Below the pieces are notes generated by a model. That model had not been told where the DNA came from and ran no database searches. It saw nothing but the letters and a program-made list of their open reading frames with translations. The position numbers and the translations under genes are program-made. Positions 1 to 13,500 of a DNA stretch of 64,000 bases are shown here, in pieces. This stretch comes from Druceiella hillmani (taxonomy: Eukaryota > Arthropoda > Insecta > Lepidoptera > Hepialidae). Location of the stretch: the NCBI GenBank assembly GCA_039881145.1, contig JAYKKI010000095.1, positions 5,322,501-5,386,500 of the forward strand, read 5' to 3'. Position 1 is the stretch's first letter; each line of letters begins with the position of its first letter.

Positions 1-225
1 AAAAATTTAACTGAAGCATTTACTTGCAATTATAAACACGTAATCTTTGTAAATTACGAAGATGTGACAGATAGACAGACGTACATGGAGACATGATAAA
101 ATAGACCTAATTTCTATTCATTAATTAACTTTTATTAACTTTTTTTGCTCGCGTCATGCTCATAAAAATATTAAAAATATATAAAAAAAGGATACACAGG
201 CAAATAATTGCATATAATTCATATT

Positions 226-228
226 GTG

Positions 229-294
<66 letters not shown>

Positions 295-302
295 TACATA
301 AA
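226..302. repeat. (TA)n microsatellite
   Basis: About 65 bases of nearly pure TA dinucleotide repeat. It lies immediately upstream of a Helitron-like segment. Confidence 0.95.
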
Positions 303-1363
303 ACAAAGTCGTGTTAGTTACATCGTTTATAACTCAAGAACGGCTAAACCAATTTTGTTATTTTTATGTTTTTGGATTTGTTTTCATCGGGAATAGGATA
401 ATAAGTATTAAAACATTGGAAAAATTGAGGAAAAGAAGTTTTATGAAGAAAATCCATTTTCTATTCCATCTATCCATTTACTATTATTTATTATACTCAT
501 ATTTGTATGGAGCTGCTTTTTGATGATATATCGAGAAGGGATTGACTGATTTCGGTGAATATTTTGTTTTTTCGTCTCGGCTTCGGGAAGTTTCCTCGAG
601 CATTGGAAAAGTAAGAAAATCACAAATAATTTAAATGAGTTTAAAACGTATATATTCTGTGTATAAAATGTCATAAATGACAGATACGGACAAACATTAT
701 AAATGGTTTTCAACAATTTTTATTCATTGGAATTCGTTTAAATTAATTCCTTTCAAACGATTTTTTCTGAAATTCATCAGCGAAAAGTAATTTCAAATAG
801 GTAGTTGAATGAAATTTAATGAAGTGTACATTGTGAAACGTTGTGACTTCGAAGATGTTCATTTTATGAGGTTATGACATTTGTGATTGTGCGTACATTG
901 ATAATTGCTTCATTATGTAACAAATCACAATGCCATTCATTCGGTGTTTGTAGGCTTAATCTAGAAAATTAATGTTTCTTTCATGGTCAATTGTATGTAG
1001 CATGTTCGTTCTCGCTCTCGCACCTGATTGCAATACCAAAAGTGTCACATATCATAAGGTGCTTCAATGAAGGGAATCGACCCGAGTGCAAACCATCCAG
1101 AAAACATTTTACATAAAGTAGTGCAACAATGCTAAGCGAATCATTTCGATTCGCTTCAATAAAGCAAATGTCTTGCTGCGACTTGAATTACGTTTATTTC
1201 AATGTAATTAAAATACTTTTCAATTTGATTTTCGTACATTTATTGAACTTAGTTTATTTTCAGTATGCATTTTATTTTAATAAAAAACTGAATTTACTTC
1301 AGTTAATAAGTTAAAACAATATTTATTGTTCTGAGGCGGTACGATGTTCGCCGGGTCAGCTAG
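303..1363 (+). mobile_element. Helitron-like non-autonomous element, probably disrupted
   Basis: The left part (about 310-360) has the 'ataactcaagaacggctaaa' type sequence that I recall from lepidopteran Helitrons. The right end has the Helitron 3' signature: a short GC-rich stem (ggcg at 1335-1338 with cgcc at 1349-1352), seven bases, then CTAG at 1360-1363 followed by T. The interior (about 450-1300) contains no recognisable protein. The two ends may belong to one element or to two nested ones. Helitrons move by rolling-circle transposition and leave no target-site duplication. The 3' end is better supported than the 5' boundary. Confidence 0.5.
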
Positions 1364-1376
1364 TATAATTATATAA

Positions 1377-1380
<4 letters not shown>

Positions 1381-1411
<31 letters not shown>

Positions 1412-1441
1412 CATACATATACACACATATGTATATATATG
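1381..1441. repeat. (TA)n/(CA)n microsatellite
   Basis: Compound TA repeat with interspersed CA steps, starting 17 bases after the Helitron CTAG end. Confidence 0.9.
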
Positions 1442-3546
1442 AATTCTTACGTTATAACGTTTTCCTTAAACAATAGGATTAAGTTCTTCATATTTATATT
1501 ACGTACTTGGCAGTTAAACAAATTTACATTGAATTCGAGTCGCATTATAAATTATAGTAACAAGTTATAAACCATTCTACATCATCACCATATTAAGGTA
1601 AGCTAGAAGTTAGAAACAATAAAGCGTGAATCCATTGTATAAAAACTTATCTCACATACATAGCTATAACCTACCTTATAGCATTGTAGCTATTACCTAC
1701 TTTATGGTTGTTACTCTGGGACACAATCCGGGTAAAACATTTCAATATACTCGAAGTTCTGTAAATTTGAATGAGATTGGTACTTTTAGGTTTCATGTTT
1801 GTTCGCCCTTTTATTTATCTGTTATGGAATTTATTATTTATTTTTTATTTTCTATGTAATGAAAGGTTCTACAAAATTTATTTGATACTTTAAGTACTAT
1901 GAATCAATAGGTATTAGTAGAATATTGACACAGGTAATATACGTTGTAGACAAAAAGAATTTCCGCATCTAGAACATGGAAGTTGAGATTTAGTAATAAC
2001 GTAAAAACGACAACATAAACTATTATATGTTCCAAGGTTGATGATCAATGTTGAACGAGGAAGGAAGTTACGAAAAGAAAGATCGTAGTAAGATACGAGT
2101 AGCCAAAATAGCAATGAGTCAGCTTAATAAGGTTTGCAGAGATAAGAATGTCTCCAATATCACCAAAAACGACTGATATAAACATCTATTTTCTTTATTT
2201 TCCTCTGTGGCACCGAATTTTGGACTAGAAAGAAGATAGCTAATTTGGAGTAGTGTTGTAGCCGATGGATGCTGCATATACCCTGGATAAATAGAACAAA
2301 AAAATAATGTCGACAAACTGCGGATTAAACACGACTGTCGACAACTTGCTACCAAAAAGTTGTTCAATGGTCTGACCACGTAATACTCAGAGATACAAAT
2401 AACCTGAAGAAACTTTTGATGGGAATATCGAGGGGACATGACAATGAGGGTGGACACCCAACTGCTGGTCATATCAAGTCAAGATACTCACTGGGCCCTC
2501 AGTAACAATGGATATGAGATCGGCCGAGGGAGGAAAAATTGGAAAAAATAGTTCATAGAGTAATGGAAGTCTTTTTAGACAGAACAACCTTCTGCAATGA
2601 AAAATGTGACCAAGAAGAAAAAGTAGAAAAATGTTTGATGTGCTATGAATACTAGAGATAGTGTAGCTCATTTCATTTGAAAGAAAAGGTATAAGTGATA
2701 AAAAAAAGTCAAGGCCAAAACAAACAAAAGTAAGTGCTGATTAAACTGAGAAACTATTTTTCGTTTATCTTGATAAAACAATTATTTATCAATAGTTATT
2801 GTTTACAATTGCATTGTAACTTCATTTTATAAGGGGCGGGAATTAGAGTGAAGTAAGCAAATACAGTTGTGTTGTCTGCGCTCGTCCTTTTAATATCAAA
2901 CCATTCGCTATAGACGTATCTACCAGAAAGTTCAATTTCATCACATCGGTTGCCAGTATCGTTTTATCTCAAGCGGTCAATGATCACATCTCACTTCATA
3001 CGTTCTTTGTTAACCTCTGAAAAAGAACGAAGAAAGTCTTAACAGCGTTAAAGTTCACATTTTTCTTATTAAATATTTGCAAGTAGATTAATTTTTTAAC
3101 GTCTTATTTTTTTTAAATCTTGAAAGCCTTTTATATGGATACGTATTCTTACCAGATGACTAGCATGTATCTATCGTATTTTACTTTGGCAGAGGATCTG
3201 AGTGGGGCCACAGACGCCGGTCTCACATTCTGCGATACCGTTACAAATACTTGTGGAATGTCTATGTTCCGAGATTTGTCATATGACGTCACTATAATTT
3301 TTCCATATCGATTATTTTAACACTTTATTACTCTCGTTCGGAGTAAGCTTGAAGTAAACCTTTAAATTATCGAAGAATTTATTCAATAATTTGTCAATAG
3401 AGTCGAAGTGCTTCATCGTTAAGTTTTACCGGAATTGTAACTTTATTTAAGGCATTATGGTATTATATATTAATATTTATATTTATATTCATGTATTTTA
3501 GGGTTCCGTTTCTTATCTTAAAAAGAAATAAAATGTTATTCTTGAT
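1442..3546. other. No recognised gene
   Basis: Small open frames occur here (minus strand 2119-2472 of 117 codons and 2474-2671; plus strand 3120-3320), but none resembles a known family. Composition and frame lengths fit chance. At 3501-3515 a 'gggttccg' motif resembles the start of the interspersed family seen complete at 28605-29165, possibly a truncated copy ahead of the 112-bp array. Confidence 0.5.
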
Positions 3547-4220
3547 AATTTGGACTTGGTGTATTTACATGCGTATATTTCAATAGTTTACGCAAAAATA
3601 TTTATATAAACGTTATAGAAGACGTAAAAGTATATATAATATAATAGTTCAACTGTATAATTTGAACTTGGTGTATTTACATGCGTATATTTCAATAGTT
3701 TACGCAAAAATATTTATATAAACGTTTTAGAAGAGGTAAAAGTATATATAATATAATAGTTCAACTGTATAATTTGAACTTGGTGTATTTACACGCGTAT
3801 ATTTCAATAGTTTACGCAAAAATATTTATATAAACGTTATAGAAGAGGTAAAAGTATATATAATATAATAGTTCAACTGTATAATTTGAACTTGGTGTAT
3901 TTACATGCGTATATTTCAATAGTTTACGCAAAAATATTTATATAAACGTTTTAGAAGAGGTAAAAGTATATATAATATAATAGTTCAACTGTATAATTTG
4001 AACTTGGTGTATTTACACGCGTATATTTCAATAGTTTACGCAAAAATATTTATATAAACGTTTTAGAAGAGGTAAAAGTATATATAATATAATAGTTCAA
4101 CTGTATAATTTGAACTTGGTGTATTTACACGCGTATATTTCAATAGTTTACGCAAAAATATTTATATAAACGTTTTAGAAGAGGTAAAAGTATATATAAT
4201 ATAATAGTTCAACTGTAAAA
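3547..4220 (+). repeat. 112-bp tandem repeat, six copies
   Basis: The motif 'acttggtgtatttacatgcg' recurs at a constant 112-base step, with units beginning near 3552, 3664, 3776, 3888, 4000 and 4112. Units differ at few positions: acatgcg or acacgcg, cgttatag or cgttttag, and gaagacg in the first unit only. The first unit also has 'ggactt' where the others have 'gaactt', as expected for an array edge. No frame is open throughout. Confidence 0.97.
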
Positions 4221-5437
4221 TTAGTTCATCATTTTATTTATTTACTGTTTAAACTCACCCGAAGGGTTCGAATGAAATCTTACTTATTTCGCTCTGTCTT
4301 TAACCAATTTTTAAATTCAAAATTATAGTGCTGTATATATAAAATATATTATGTAGAATGATAATCTAAAGCTAGAGTAGAAACAAAATTGTAACGTTTG
4401 TAGGTGTGCGACATTGACTTACAGAAGCCTAAAATCAGAAAAAATTGTACGCTACCCCTTCTATTTCATAAATTAGTTGGAAGAAAAATCTAATTAAATT
4501 GACGTAAATTATCGATGCCAGATTTAATCAAAACAAATAATTCTCATTTTGATAGATTAATTTATTTTATTAGTGCTTTGTTATAATTGTATATAACCGA
4601 TAAGTTGAATATGAATCTACAATTCACCATAAATTATTTCATAATATTTATTATATACATTTTAAGTATTTTATTTTATAATATTAGTGCTGAATTGTGG
4701 ATGAGTATACTGGTGTAGATATCTTTATGTGGAAATTTAACTTCCTATCGACCGATTTTTATGGCTATAAAGAGCTATAGGTATAACAGCAATCTCTGAC
4801 ACTCAGTGCATTTTTAGCGAGTTCTATAAAAATTCAATTATATTGATTTATAACTGATGGAGCTAGAGAAGGAAATACGAGAATCATGACGATTTTAATG
4901 TATTAAAAAATTATGATCTTTGTAATTAGCAGATTCAGGATCTGAATGATCGACTCTGTACTCTAGATCACTTCACATTCTCCAACAGACCTACTCTAAC
5001 GTATTTAAATCTTGTTTTGGAATATTATTACTATTAAGTTTGGAATAGATAGTTATACCTTGCATAAATAGAGAATAGATAAAAAGGCTACTAATAAACT
5101 CAGTATACGACAGGCTGGTTGTAACTTCATGTGTCAATCACTATTTCGAAATCAACCTAAGTTTAAATTTAGCATAAACTTTGGTAAAACCTAAAAAAAG
5201 TTGACATTTCGTTTAGTACATCTGGCAGCATATACATTTTTACAATTTGATTATGTTTATAATTATTTTAAATAATGTTCAGTTCAGTCAAGTCGAAAAT
5301 ATCGATACCAAAAGCAATATTTATTAATGACCATTTTTAAATTAAATAAAATTCAAGCGATATACTCATTTTATTGCTAGATTATTTTACGAGCAATATT
5401 GACATTTTTTTTTAATTTGTATTATGAAAATTTATAT
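4221..5437. other. No recognised gene
   Basis: AT-rich sequence with no open frame of note and no repeat that I can name. Confidence 0.5.
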
Positions 5438-5932
5438 TCATATATATTAATACGCTAATGTTAAGATGTTACTCTCCCTTTTTAGAAAAAACCTCACAAC
5501 TAATCCACATAAATTATATATCATTTTATAGATAATTGCTTGCTCTACCGGCATCCACAACTAAAAAAATTATTATTGCTATTGTTTTTGCAAATTAATT
5601 AATTATTAAAATTATATACAAAAAACAGCAATGCTGCCATCTAACGGCTCAACGTCAATATGATTGACGGTCGGTAAAATTTTTGTTTAATTTCAAATCC
5701 ACTCACGTATAAATAAAGTGGCGCTTTAGCTCAATGCTTTTGATACTTGCGCCTCTATATGTCAATTTTAGTAAAATATTTGTTTGATCTGTCATCTGAG
5801 CTTCATAATGGAATAAAAACGTAATAAGCAGTGTGCAAAATTAGAAATGAATTGAATACCTGCAATCAATTTTGATTTATTAAATTGAGTTGAATAATTT
5901 ATAATGCGAAGACTTCGCACGGGTCACGCTAG
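5438..5932 (+). mobile_element. Non-autonomous Helitron, copy 1
   Basis: It starts with TC at 5438 and ends with CTAG at 5929-5932 followed by T. A 7-bp hairpin (tgcgaag / cttcgca, 5905-5919) lies nine bases before CTAG. These are the expected Helitron termini. A second copy lies on the minus strand at 29410-29820 and shares both ends and most of the interior, which defines the boundaries independently. Copy 1 carries about 84 extra bases (near 5817-5900) that copy 2 lacks. No protein is encoded, so mobilisation would have needed an autonomous relative. Confidence 0.75.
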
Positions 5933-8259
5933 TTAACTATTATTTGTTCATGCTTAGAACAATAATGGTTAATATAAAATTTCACAATAAAATTTTAGAA
6001 AGATATTATAATTTCCCTTAAAATATTTTAGCAATAAATAAGAATATCACTTGAAGTTTATTTAATTTAAAAATTGTGACCAATGAACGTTTTATATGTC
6101 GTTCATGCTCTTTTCTCAACATCTCATGCTTCTTCATAATTGTAGAAAAAGAGAAAAAATCAACCAGAACGAATAGAAGCAAGGAATAAATAAATTTTAA
6201 TGATACTATGAAGACGCCATCTTATGTGATAGATTAAATTTTTATTCACAATCATAGACACGACCTCAAATGTTATGTGTTTTTCTATAAAAAGTTACGT
6301 TGCCACGTAGGGTTTCTGAAATAAATTTGGAATAGTCATTTTAACGTTTTATTGAGTTTATTAGTAGTAATTAATACCTTAGTTATGCAAACCTTATGAA
6401 CGGTATAAGTACTTTCAGAACAAATGTGGCATAACTTTAGTTTAAGCATTTTTTAATAGTGACAGTCTGACATCAAGTTTGAGCAATGGTTATTAAATTT
6501 CACAAAGTTGAGTAATTTCAGTCACTTTTTCTAATAAGGCTTCATCGACTATCTAATCAGGTTTACGGATAAGAATCAAAATATATGTAGAATTTCTCTA
6601 TGTTGATAGGATTTTAGGAAACAGTAGATTTTAGGCTGACAAATACGCCAATTCGAAATTGTTACAATATTACTACTTGACACATTATTGGAAAAAATTG
6701 AGATCTACCGCGAAAACGATTTTCTTTAGTAAAAATATAATCCTTAGTAGTTGAAGAAAATGTAAAGAATGTGACAAAATTGAAAACCATCTATCCTCAC
6801 AATCATTTGCGTCGATCTTACGTAATAGTCATTATCAATAGACAATTAGTCGCTATAAGTCGGCCAGTCACATACTTTTTGTAATTGTTTTACTCATTTT
6901 ATTTTAGTAGAATTTTATCCCATAACAAAACACACATTTGGTTTATAAGCATTTTAAAATATACAAGAATATTGTGCTACAAAAATATAGTACAGAATGA
7001 GACACAAATAAAAACACTTAGATTCAGAGTGTTATTACTACTATAGATGCAACTTAGATAGTAAGTAACGACTAAAGCAACTGCATCGAAAATGTACTTG
7101 GTTTCTAACCGTAAGTAAAACTTTGCCATGACGCGAATATGAAAGTCTGAAACTTACATTTGAAATGAACTTATTCGAATTCTCTATCGAAGAGTTAACA
7201 TTGCAGACGATTTTGTTTGCAAAGCAAAGAAAAACTTAAACCAAGTAAAAACTTAAAGCAAGTAAAAACTTGTAGCAAACTAATGCTGATTTGCTTCATT
7301 TTTGAGTTTTTAAGGTTAACTTACTGGATAACATAAATTGAATGAAAACATAACAAAGCTATGCAATTTTATTAAAACTAAGATACAAAAGTAAAAACGT
7401 GACTTTTTTCCTAATTCAAAGTCTTATTTATAATAGTCATACTCGAATAAGAACTTGTATTACCCAGTTATCTCGTTATGCACGCATGAAAGATTTAAAC
7501 TCGACCAATTTACTGTAACGATAATCAACCATTTGAATAATTGTATTTGTATATTAGTTAAAGGTCGGAACTAATCAAAGACAGTTTACGCTTAAATTGC
7601 TGCTTATTCGCAAGGTTTATTACGTTTGTCACATTTGGCAATACTAAGTGTAAGGCATTAAATTACTTCCGTCAAAATAAACATTACTACAACTGATTCG
7701 CTGTTAGTTTACAATTTGTGAGCACTTTGAAGAGTTGTGTTATATACTGCCAGTTTGATGTCTTTAAACTGGTCATGAAGGCAATATTCCCCTATTAGTT
7801 ACAGGTACCAAGAGACTGTTAACAAACTAATCAAATCTGCTTACTGGCCTTTCCACATAGGTAATCGCACCATAATATCTCAAACGTGAATAATGTGGCG
7901 CTTTAACCTTTTCTTTGTGATTGCCCCTGGTATTTACTTTCATTAGAATTTTCATTTAAATAATTATATTCTTAGAGAGTTTATGACTTAGATTTGTTTT
8001 ACCCAAATTTGTAAGAAAAGTTTTTTATTTTTTTTTAAACGTTTAGAAGACATTGACATTAATTTTGTTGGTTTAAATAAATAATAAATGACTCATAGTA
8101 GATAAATTAACTTTGGATATATTTTATCAAATATTTTTTTTGTTACCAAAAAAAGTGTTTTGCTTCATATTGTTTTAATTGTTATTAAATTATGAGCATT
8201 GGTTGTGAATTCAACCAGGACCTATCAAATATTACCTGATAATTAAAAAAATATATAAA
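5933..8259. other. No recognised gene
   Basis: AT-rich sequence with no open frame of 60 codons or more and no clear repeat, apart from a short aaaaactta-type reiteration near 7210-7280. Confidence 0.5.
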
Positions 8260-8261
8260 TA

Positions 8262-8318
<57 letters not shown>
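8260..8318. repeat. (TA)n microsatellite
   Basis: About 50 bases of uninterrupted AT dinucleotides. They generate a spurious Tyr/Ile-rich open frame. Confidence 0.95.
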
Positions 8319-8327
<9 letters not shown>

Positions 8328-8625
8328 AGATATATACTTATATACTACAACTTAAAAAAATAAAATTACAATTGCGATACCACAATTTAATATCTATATA
8401 TCGACTATACTTTATTATATTAATAAGAGACAATGACTTTTTACCCGCACATGTTTATAGTTAGTAATCTTGAGATTAGTAATTCTCATATAATCTATAT
8501 ACAAACAGTGACGATATATTCCTGTATTTTTACACTATCTATACATATAATAAAATAATAAAGAAAAAACACGACCCTTACAGACTTTATTACATTGAAT
8601 TTAACTGTATTTTTCTGCGATTTTC

Positions 8626-8695
8626 TATCAAGACTATACCTCATCTTCTACAAAACAAACAAATGTTTTGTAGAAGATGAGGTATAGTCTTGATA
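8626..8695. repeat. Perfect 32-bp-arm hairpin
   Basis: The left arm 8626-8657 is exactly complementary to 8664-8695, leaving a 6-base loop. The stem is mixed-sequence (about a third GC), unlike the AT runs nearby, so chance self-complementarity is very unlikely. It could be a fold-back transposon core, a recent inverted duplication, or the source of a small hairpin RNA. No flanking terminal repeats were identified. Confidence 0.9.
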
Positions 8696-8699
8696 CAAC

Positions 8700-10514
8700 A
8701 TCGGAAATATTTTAAATAATGTTTTCTTCTTCCGTTTGTTGTACTCATACTACAAAAAACAATATTAATCTAATTTAAATGATAGTTCTCTAGTATTAAG
8801 GAATTTCTGTTGTTAACATTGAAGAATGCTATATCAGCTTGATTACCATGACTATTATCGCTAACATTTGTGCAAGCAAAGAATTTTGACTGAGTTAAAA
8901 CGTAAATTATAGAAGCTGGAAGGTAACATTTTGTATATTGTTTCTATTTCTAGAAATTGCAGAGAATAATAAGCACTATCCACATTTAAAATACAAAATT
9001 AAGTTTTTAACAAAAAAATTGAAAAAAAAGAAGAATGTTACTCTATTATTATCTTTACTAAAATTAATATTGAATTATTATTAAAGCCAACTTCTTAAGA
9101 AGGTAGTCTGTACTACATATCATATCTTTATAACAAATTAAGTTGAATTATAACTAAAGCCAACTTCTTAAAAAATGTTAGTAGGTACTGTAGGTACTAA
9201 AACCAACTTTTTAAGAGCTAAAACTGTTGAGAAAATTGTTTATACTCGTACTTATAATTCACTACAAATTTTTATTTAAATTCTTTGAAGTGGGCGTAAT
9301 TCTGTAAATAATAAATTTTTCAACAAGCGTTCGATATTCCATGACTCGAGAGGATGGAGGAATTCGAATTTCGACATAAAGTAAGTGGCAATTGTGTGTC
9401 ATTCGCGCGAGCATCTTGATGCTGTGTGGTTTCCTCCTAATTGGCAAAATTAATTTGTGGTGTGTTTCATGTAACCAAATTTTTCCTATTAGTAGTGTTG
9501 TTGAAGTAGCTGGGAGAAGGTCCTTGTTTATTGTGATAATTTTAAATAATTTGTGTTTAAGAATATTTAATGACTTGCATACTGATATCCAAAATAGAAA
9601 CGCTCAAATTAGTCTAAGTTGAAAGTAATTTAAATATTTTACCAAATTTTAATTTTTATATTTTAAAATATAAAAATTAAAATTATATTTTAAAAACTTC
9701 AAAAATTCATGTTCTTAAAATTTTGTAAATAAATTGTAATAAATTTGATAGCAAAATTTCAAGTTTTGAGACTTCTCAAAGAAGTTTGTTTTAGTAATAA
9801 TTATTGCCCAGACTTAATTTAATAAAGATGAATATTATTTTTTCTTTTTTTTAAATCGTTTTTATTAAAAAAATATTTATTTCGACTTAATGCAACTTAA
9901 TATAGCGGACTCGATTCGAGTTCGATGCGACTTAATATAACAGAGTAACTTTTCGGTTTTAATACTTATCTATATATCGAGTACTTTTCACCTATAATTT
10001 TAAGTATATTTTTTCTTTTCAATTTAATAAGACTATGATTACTCTCAAGATCTTCAGTATGGGTAGATGGACAAACAATTTTTACGCGATACGCTAATGG
10101 TGATGAGTCCGAAAAAAAGATCATCTATTGAATTTGTCACATCATACCTGAATAGAGAGTTTCCATATGACACGTTTAAAGGTATAAAATAATAGGAAAT
10201 GTAATTGGTAGGTTATAAAAAATTAACATAAAAAACACTGAATTTGGAGCAAGTTTAAAGAGTAAAGGACTACTTTAAACAAGTCAGTGATTGAAAGCGA
10301 AAAGAAAATTATGCCGGGTGATAATTTTCTTTGGGTGATAATTTGTCAATATGTTGTTTATATTGGATGAAAACGTTGAATGAGATAGGGTTTTGCGACT
10401 TACAGCCTAATAAATTACCCACAAGATGAAAAAAAAACATTAAAGAAGATACAACGATTTAGATAATTTGTAGTTTTAATATTGTTTTTGAATACGTTTA
10501 CTATCGTTACTCTT

Positions 10515-10519
<5 letters not shown>
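8700..10519. other. No recognised gene; short AT repeats
   Basis: Contains two or three imperfect copies of 'aagccaacttctta' (about 9085-9215) and a perfect AT-only palindrome (9645-9684). The open frame at 9392-9622 has no family resemblance. Confidence 0.5.
9645..9684. repeat. 40-bp perfect palindrome (AT only)
   Basis: Bases 9645-9664 are the exact reverse complement of 9665-9684 with no spacer. The sequence is entirely A and T. It could form a cruciform, but low complexity lowers its significance. Confidence 0.85.

Positions 10520-10575
<56 letters not shown>
10518..10575. repeat. (TA)n microsatellite
   Basis: About 55 bases of AT dinucleotide repeat. Confidence 0.95.
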
Positions 10576-10576
<1 letters not shown>

Positions 10577-13500
10577 TCGCTACGTCGCTATCTTTATTGT
10601 CGCCATTGTATGAAAATAGGATGAAAAGGCCTGTCTAAATCATAATACGATAAATATTTGAATAATGACAGCATATCTTAATAAAGACAAAATATCTTGA
10701 TAATTATGTATAAAATTAATTTAATGTATTGACTTCAATGTAAAAATAAAATTGCTTAAAAATTTGCAAACATGTTTTTAAACCAAGACGGTAATTACTT
10801 TCAGAATGCAACTTGTACATGGGTATCAAATGAAAAAAACTTATCCTTTTTGAAGTCGGTCAACAAAACTGGTACTATCAACATCTGAGTTAAATATTGG
10901 ATGCGGGAATGAGAATATGAATAGATCATTTTATGACAATTATTATACAAAATAAAACTAAATTGCTAGTTTGTAACTATACTTTAGATAACTTAATGCG
11001 CGTTAGTTAAATGCATCGAATTAGGTATGACTGAATGTTTGGTTGTTATTTTAACGAATTTATGCTTAGTTGCTAGTGGCTATTGCAATGTAAAGGAATC
11101 CTTAAAAGGGAATCCTCGTGTTGCAGGATCTTCTGTACGGATTTTACGAAATATATATTATAACACACTCTACTGTTTTCTCCTTCTTCCTTTAGTGAGA
11201 ACATTTGCCAATGTCAGCTTGAAGAGCTGGCTAGGTTACATTGGCCAAGTAATTCTCCAGATATCTGTTGTGGCTTGATTCGTACAATGAATTGCAGTAG
11301 AAAAAGGGAAAGAGTCAAAAAATAATAAAAATGAAAAATTACTGGCATCATATAAATAGCTACTACAATTAATATAAATACGTATAAATAACTACTACAA
11401 TTAATATTAACACGTATAAATAACTACTACAATTAATATTAACACGTATAAATAACTACTACAATTAATATACACACGTATACGAGTGCACATAAACGTA
11501 CACATACATATTGGGACCTAGATTTTGATATCGTTTTTTCTTACATACTGAGTGTTACGTTCTAAAATGGGTTTATTGGCGTCGGATAAAAGAAATATGA
11601 TAATGACAGAGATTCAAATATTAGATTATGCTAATTTAATCATAAATAGAAGAAATTCGTTGTTCAAGGGCATGAAAAATTGAGATCTTTGAGTTAACCT
11701 TCTGTCATCCCGTAATCATAGCTTGGAGAACCTCTGATGCTGGGAAACCAAATGATCAGAAGTGGAGCAGTGTCCTAAGCGCATGCGGTATTCCACAGAG
11801 GTATCCATATTGAAAATGTGAAATTGGAATACGAGGATTTTTGATGGTTAATATGATTGAATTCTGGCCATACAGTTTCCTGATACGCCAAAAATAAATA
11901 CTGAAAATAAAGAAATAAAGAGTGGAATAGAACAATTGTTTTTAACTCGTAATTAAATTGATTGAGCTTAAACGTACTTGATGAAATGTTGGAAAAACGC
12001 ACAATATTTTTATACGTGTCCCTTAAAAAGGATATTTCAAGAAATTATTTAATTGATTAAGTTTGCGCCAAAAAATTTCTTGACTAATTGCTAGACAGAT
12101 TTCAATATTATACATCTTGAGGTCCCAAAAGTAAAATGACGGATGTTATATGATGACACAATATCAAGAAGTTGAAAAGTTATGTTTGTTTTTCTGATGA
12201 CTTACGAGTGAAATCATGTCAGGTAAAATTTAAACTTATTAAGATTAGATTTTTTTGCATTTCTTGGAGAGTACGTGAAAATTCAATTTTAAAAAATGAA
12301 GTATATGCAAACACAATTTTAAAAAGTTAAAAAATATAATATCAGCCTATTGGCTTTCATAAGATGATTAAGCATTAGGGTTGTCAATTCTCCCCTATTT
12401 CCTGGATTCTCCTGGAATGTATATATACATTTGGGTTATTTTCCATATCCCGGAATTTATCAAAAGTCTCCCGCTTTTAAACATTTTAACAGATCACGCA
12501 GCAAAAATTATTACTAGTGACTCATTTTATTTATCTTAAAATTGATCTTTACCTGATTTATTTTTAATGAAGAAAGACTTTTTACTGAAATATGATGTTA
12601 TATCGGAAACAAAGGTCTACAGTTTTTCCATATAACATGTTAGGGTTTAGTCACTTTACCTTAGAATTGATCATCATACTGTCTTTTACTTGCAGCTTCG
12701 TCCGCGTGGAAAATGTGATATTGAAGTTTAATGATGGAACGGTACCTATTCTGACAACACGCTCTTGTCTTCGCCATTCATTGCGTTTCTTGCTTGCCAG
12801 TACCCTGGAACACGTTTCGTAAAATTTGACAGCTCCGTAACCTCATGGCATATAATAATTTTTCAGAAAAACCATGTCAAAACCTGTCTAGTAGAACTCA
12901 GATTAAAAGCTAAGAAACTGAAAAATAAATAGACGAACGGTGCGTTTTATATTCAAAGAAATCAATTTATGAAATTATCAACATCTACATCAGCGACGAA
13001 GACTTAGGAACACAAGTTCAATTGCCATTTGACAGGTTTGACACACATGAAGGTATGCGGATATTCCAGTGAAAGTCACATTAAAGCAAGCGAGATTCAT
13101 ATGACCTGGCGCTCCGGTTTATATGACCTGGCTTTGCCTGTTTTAGGAATTGATGACGTACGTATTTATACGGGTAGACATATCTTCTTTATGAAATAAT
13201 AGCAAAAATTACGATAATTAAATTTTGAAAGTGATTACGTACGTACTTTTCTAGTACATTATTGAGATTTGAGAGATTTGATACATACAAGTATATGCAG
13301 TGCCTAGCATTCATAGAATCATTAAGAAAACTGTGGAACGAAGAGTTAATAACGATGCATAAACACCACGAATATGAATTTAGAAAAGTGTAATTAAAGA
13401 TTGAGTATCATTATTTCTAATCGTATAGAAAAAAAACAACTCAGAAATGTTACCATGTACACATATTTACTTCCAAGGACGAAATGACTTAAGTAGACAA

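Noticed and set aside
2119..2671. Adjacent minus-strand frames of 117 and 65 codons
   Set aside because: Consecutive but in different frames with a stop between. No motif was recognised and no splice arrangement is convincing.
4258..4280. B-box-like 'gggttcgaatgaaa'
   Set aside because: No matching A box or acceptor stem; an isolated match.
12376..12480. hAT-type transposon end ('gggttgtcaattctccc')
   Set aside because: Only one end-like motif was visible, with no partner inverted repeat or 8-base duplication.
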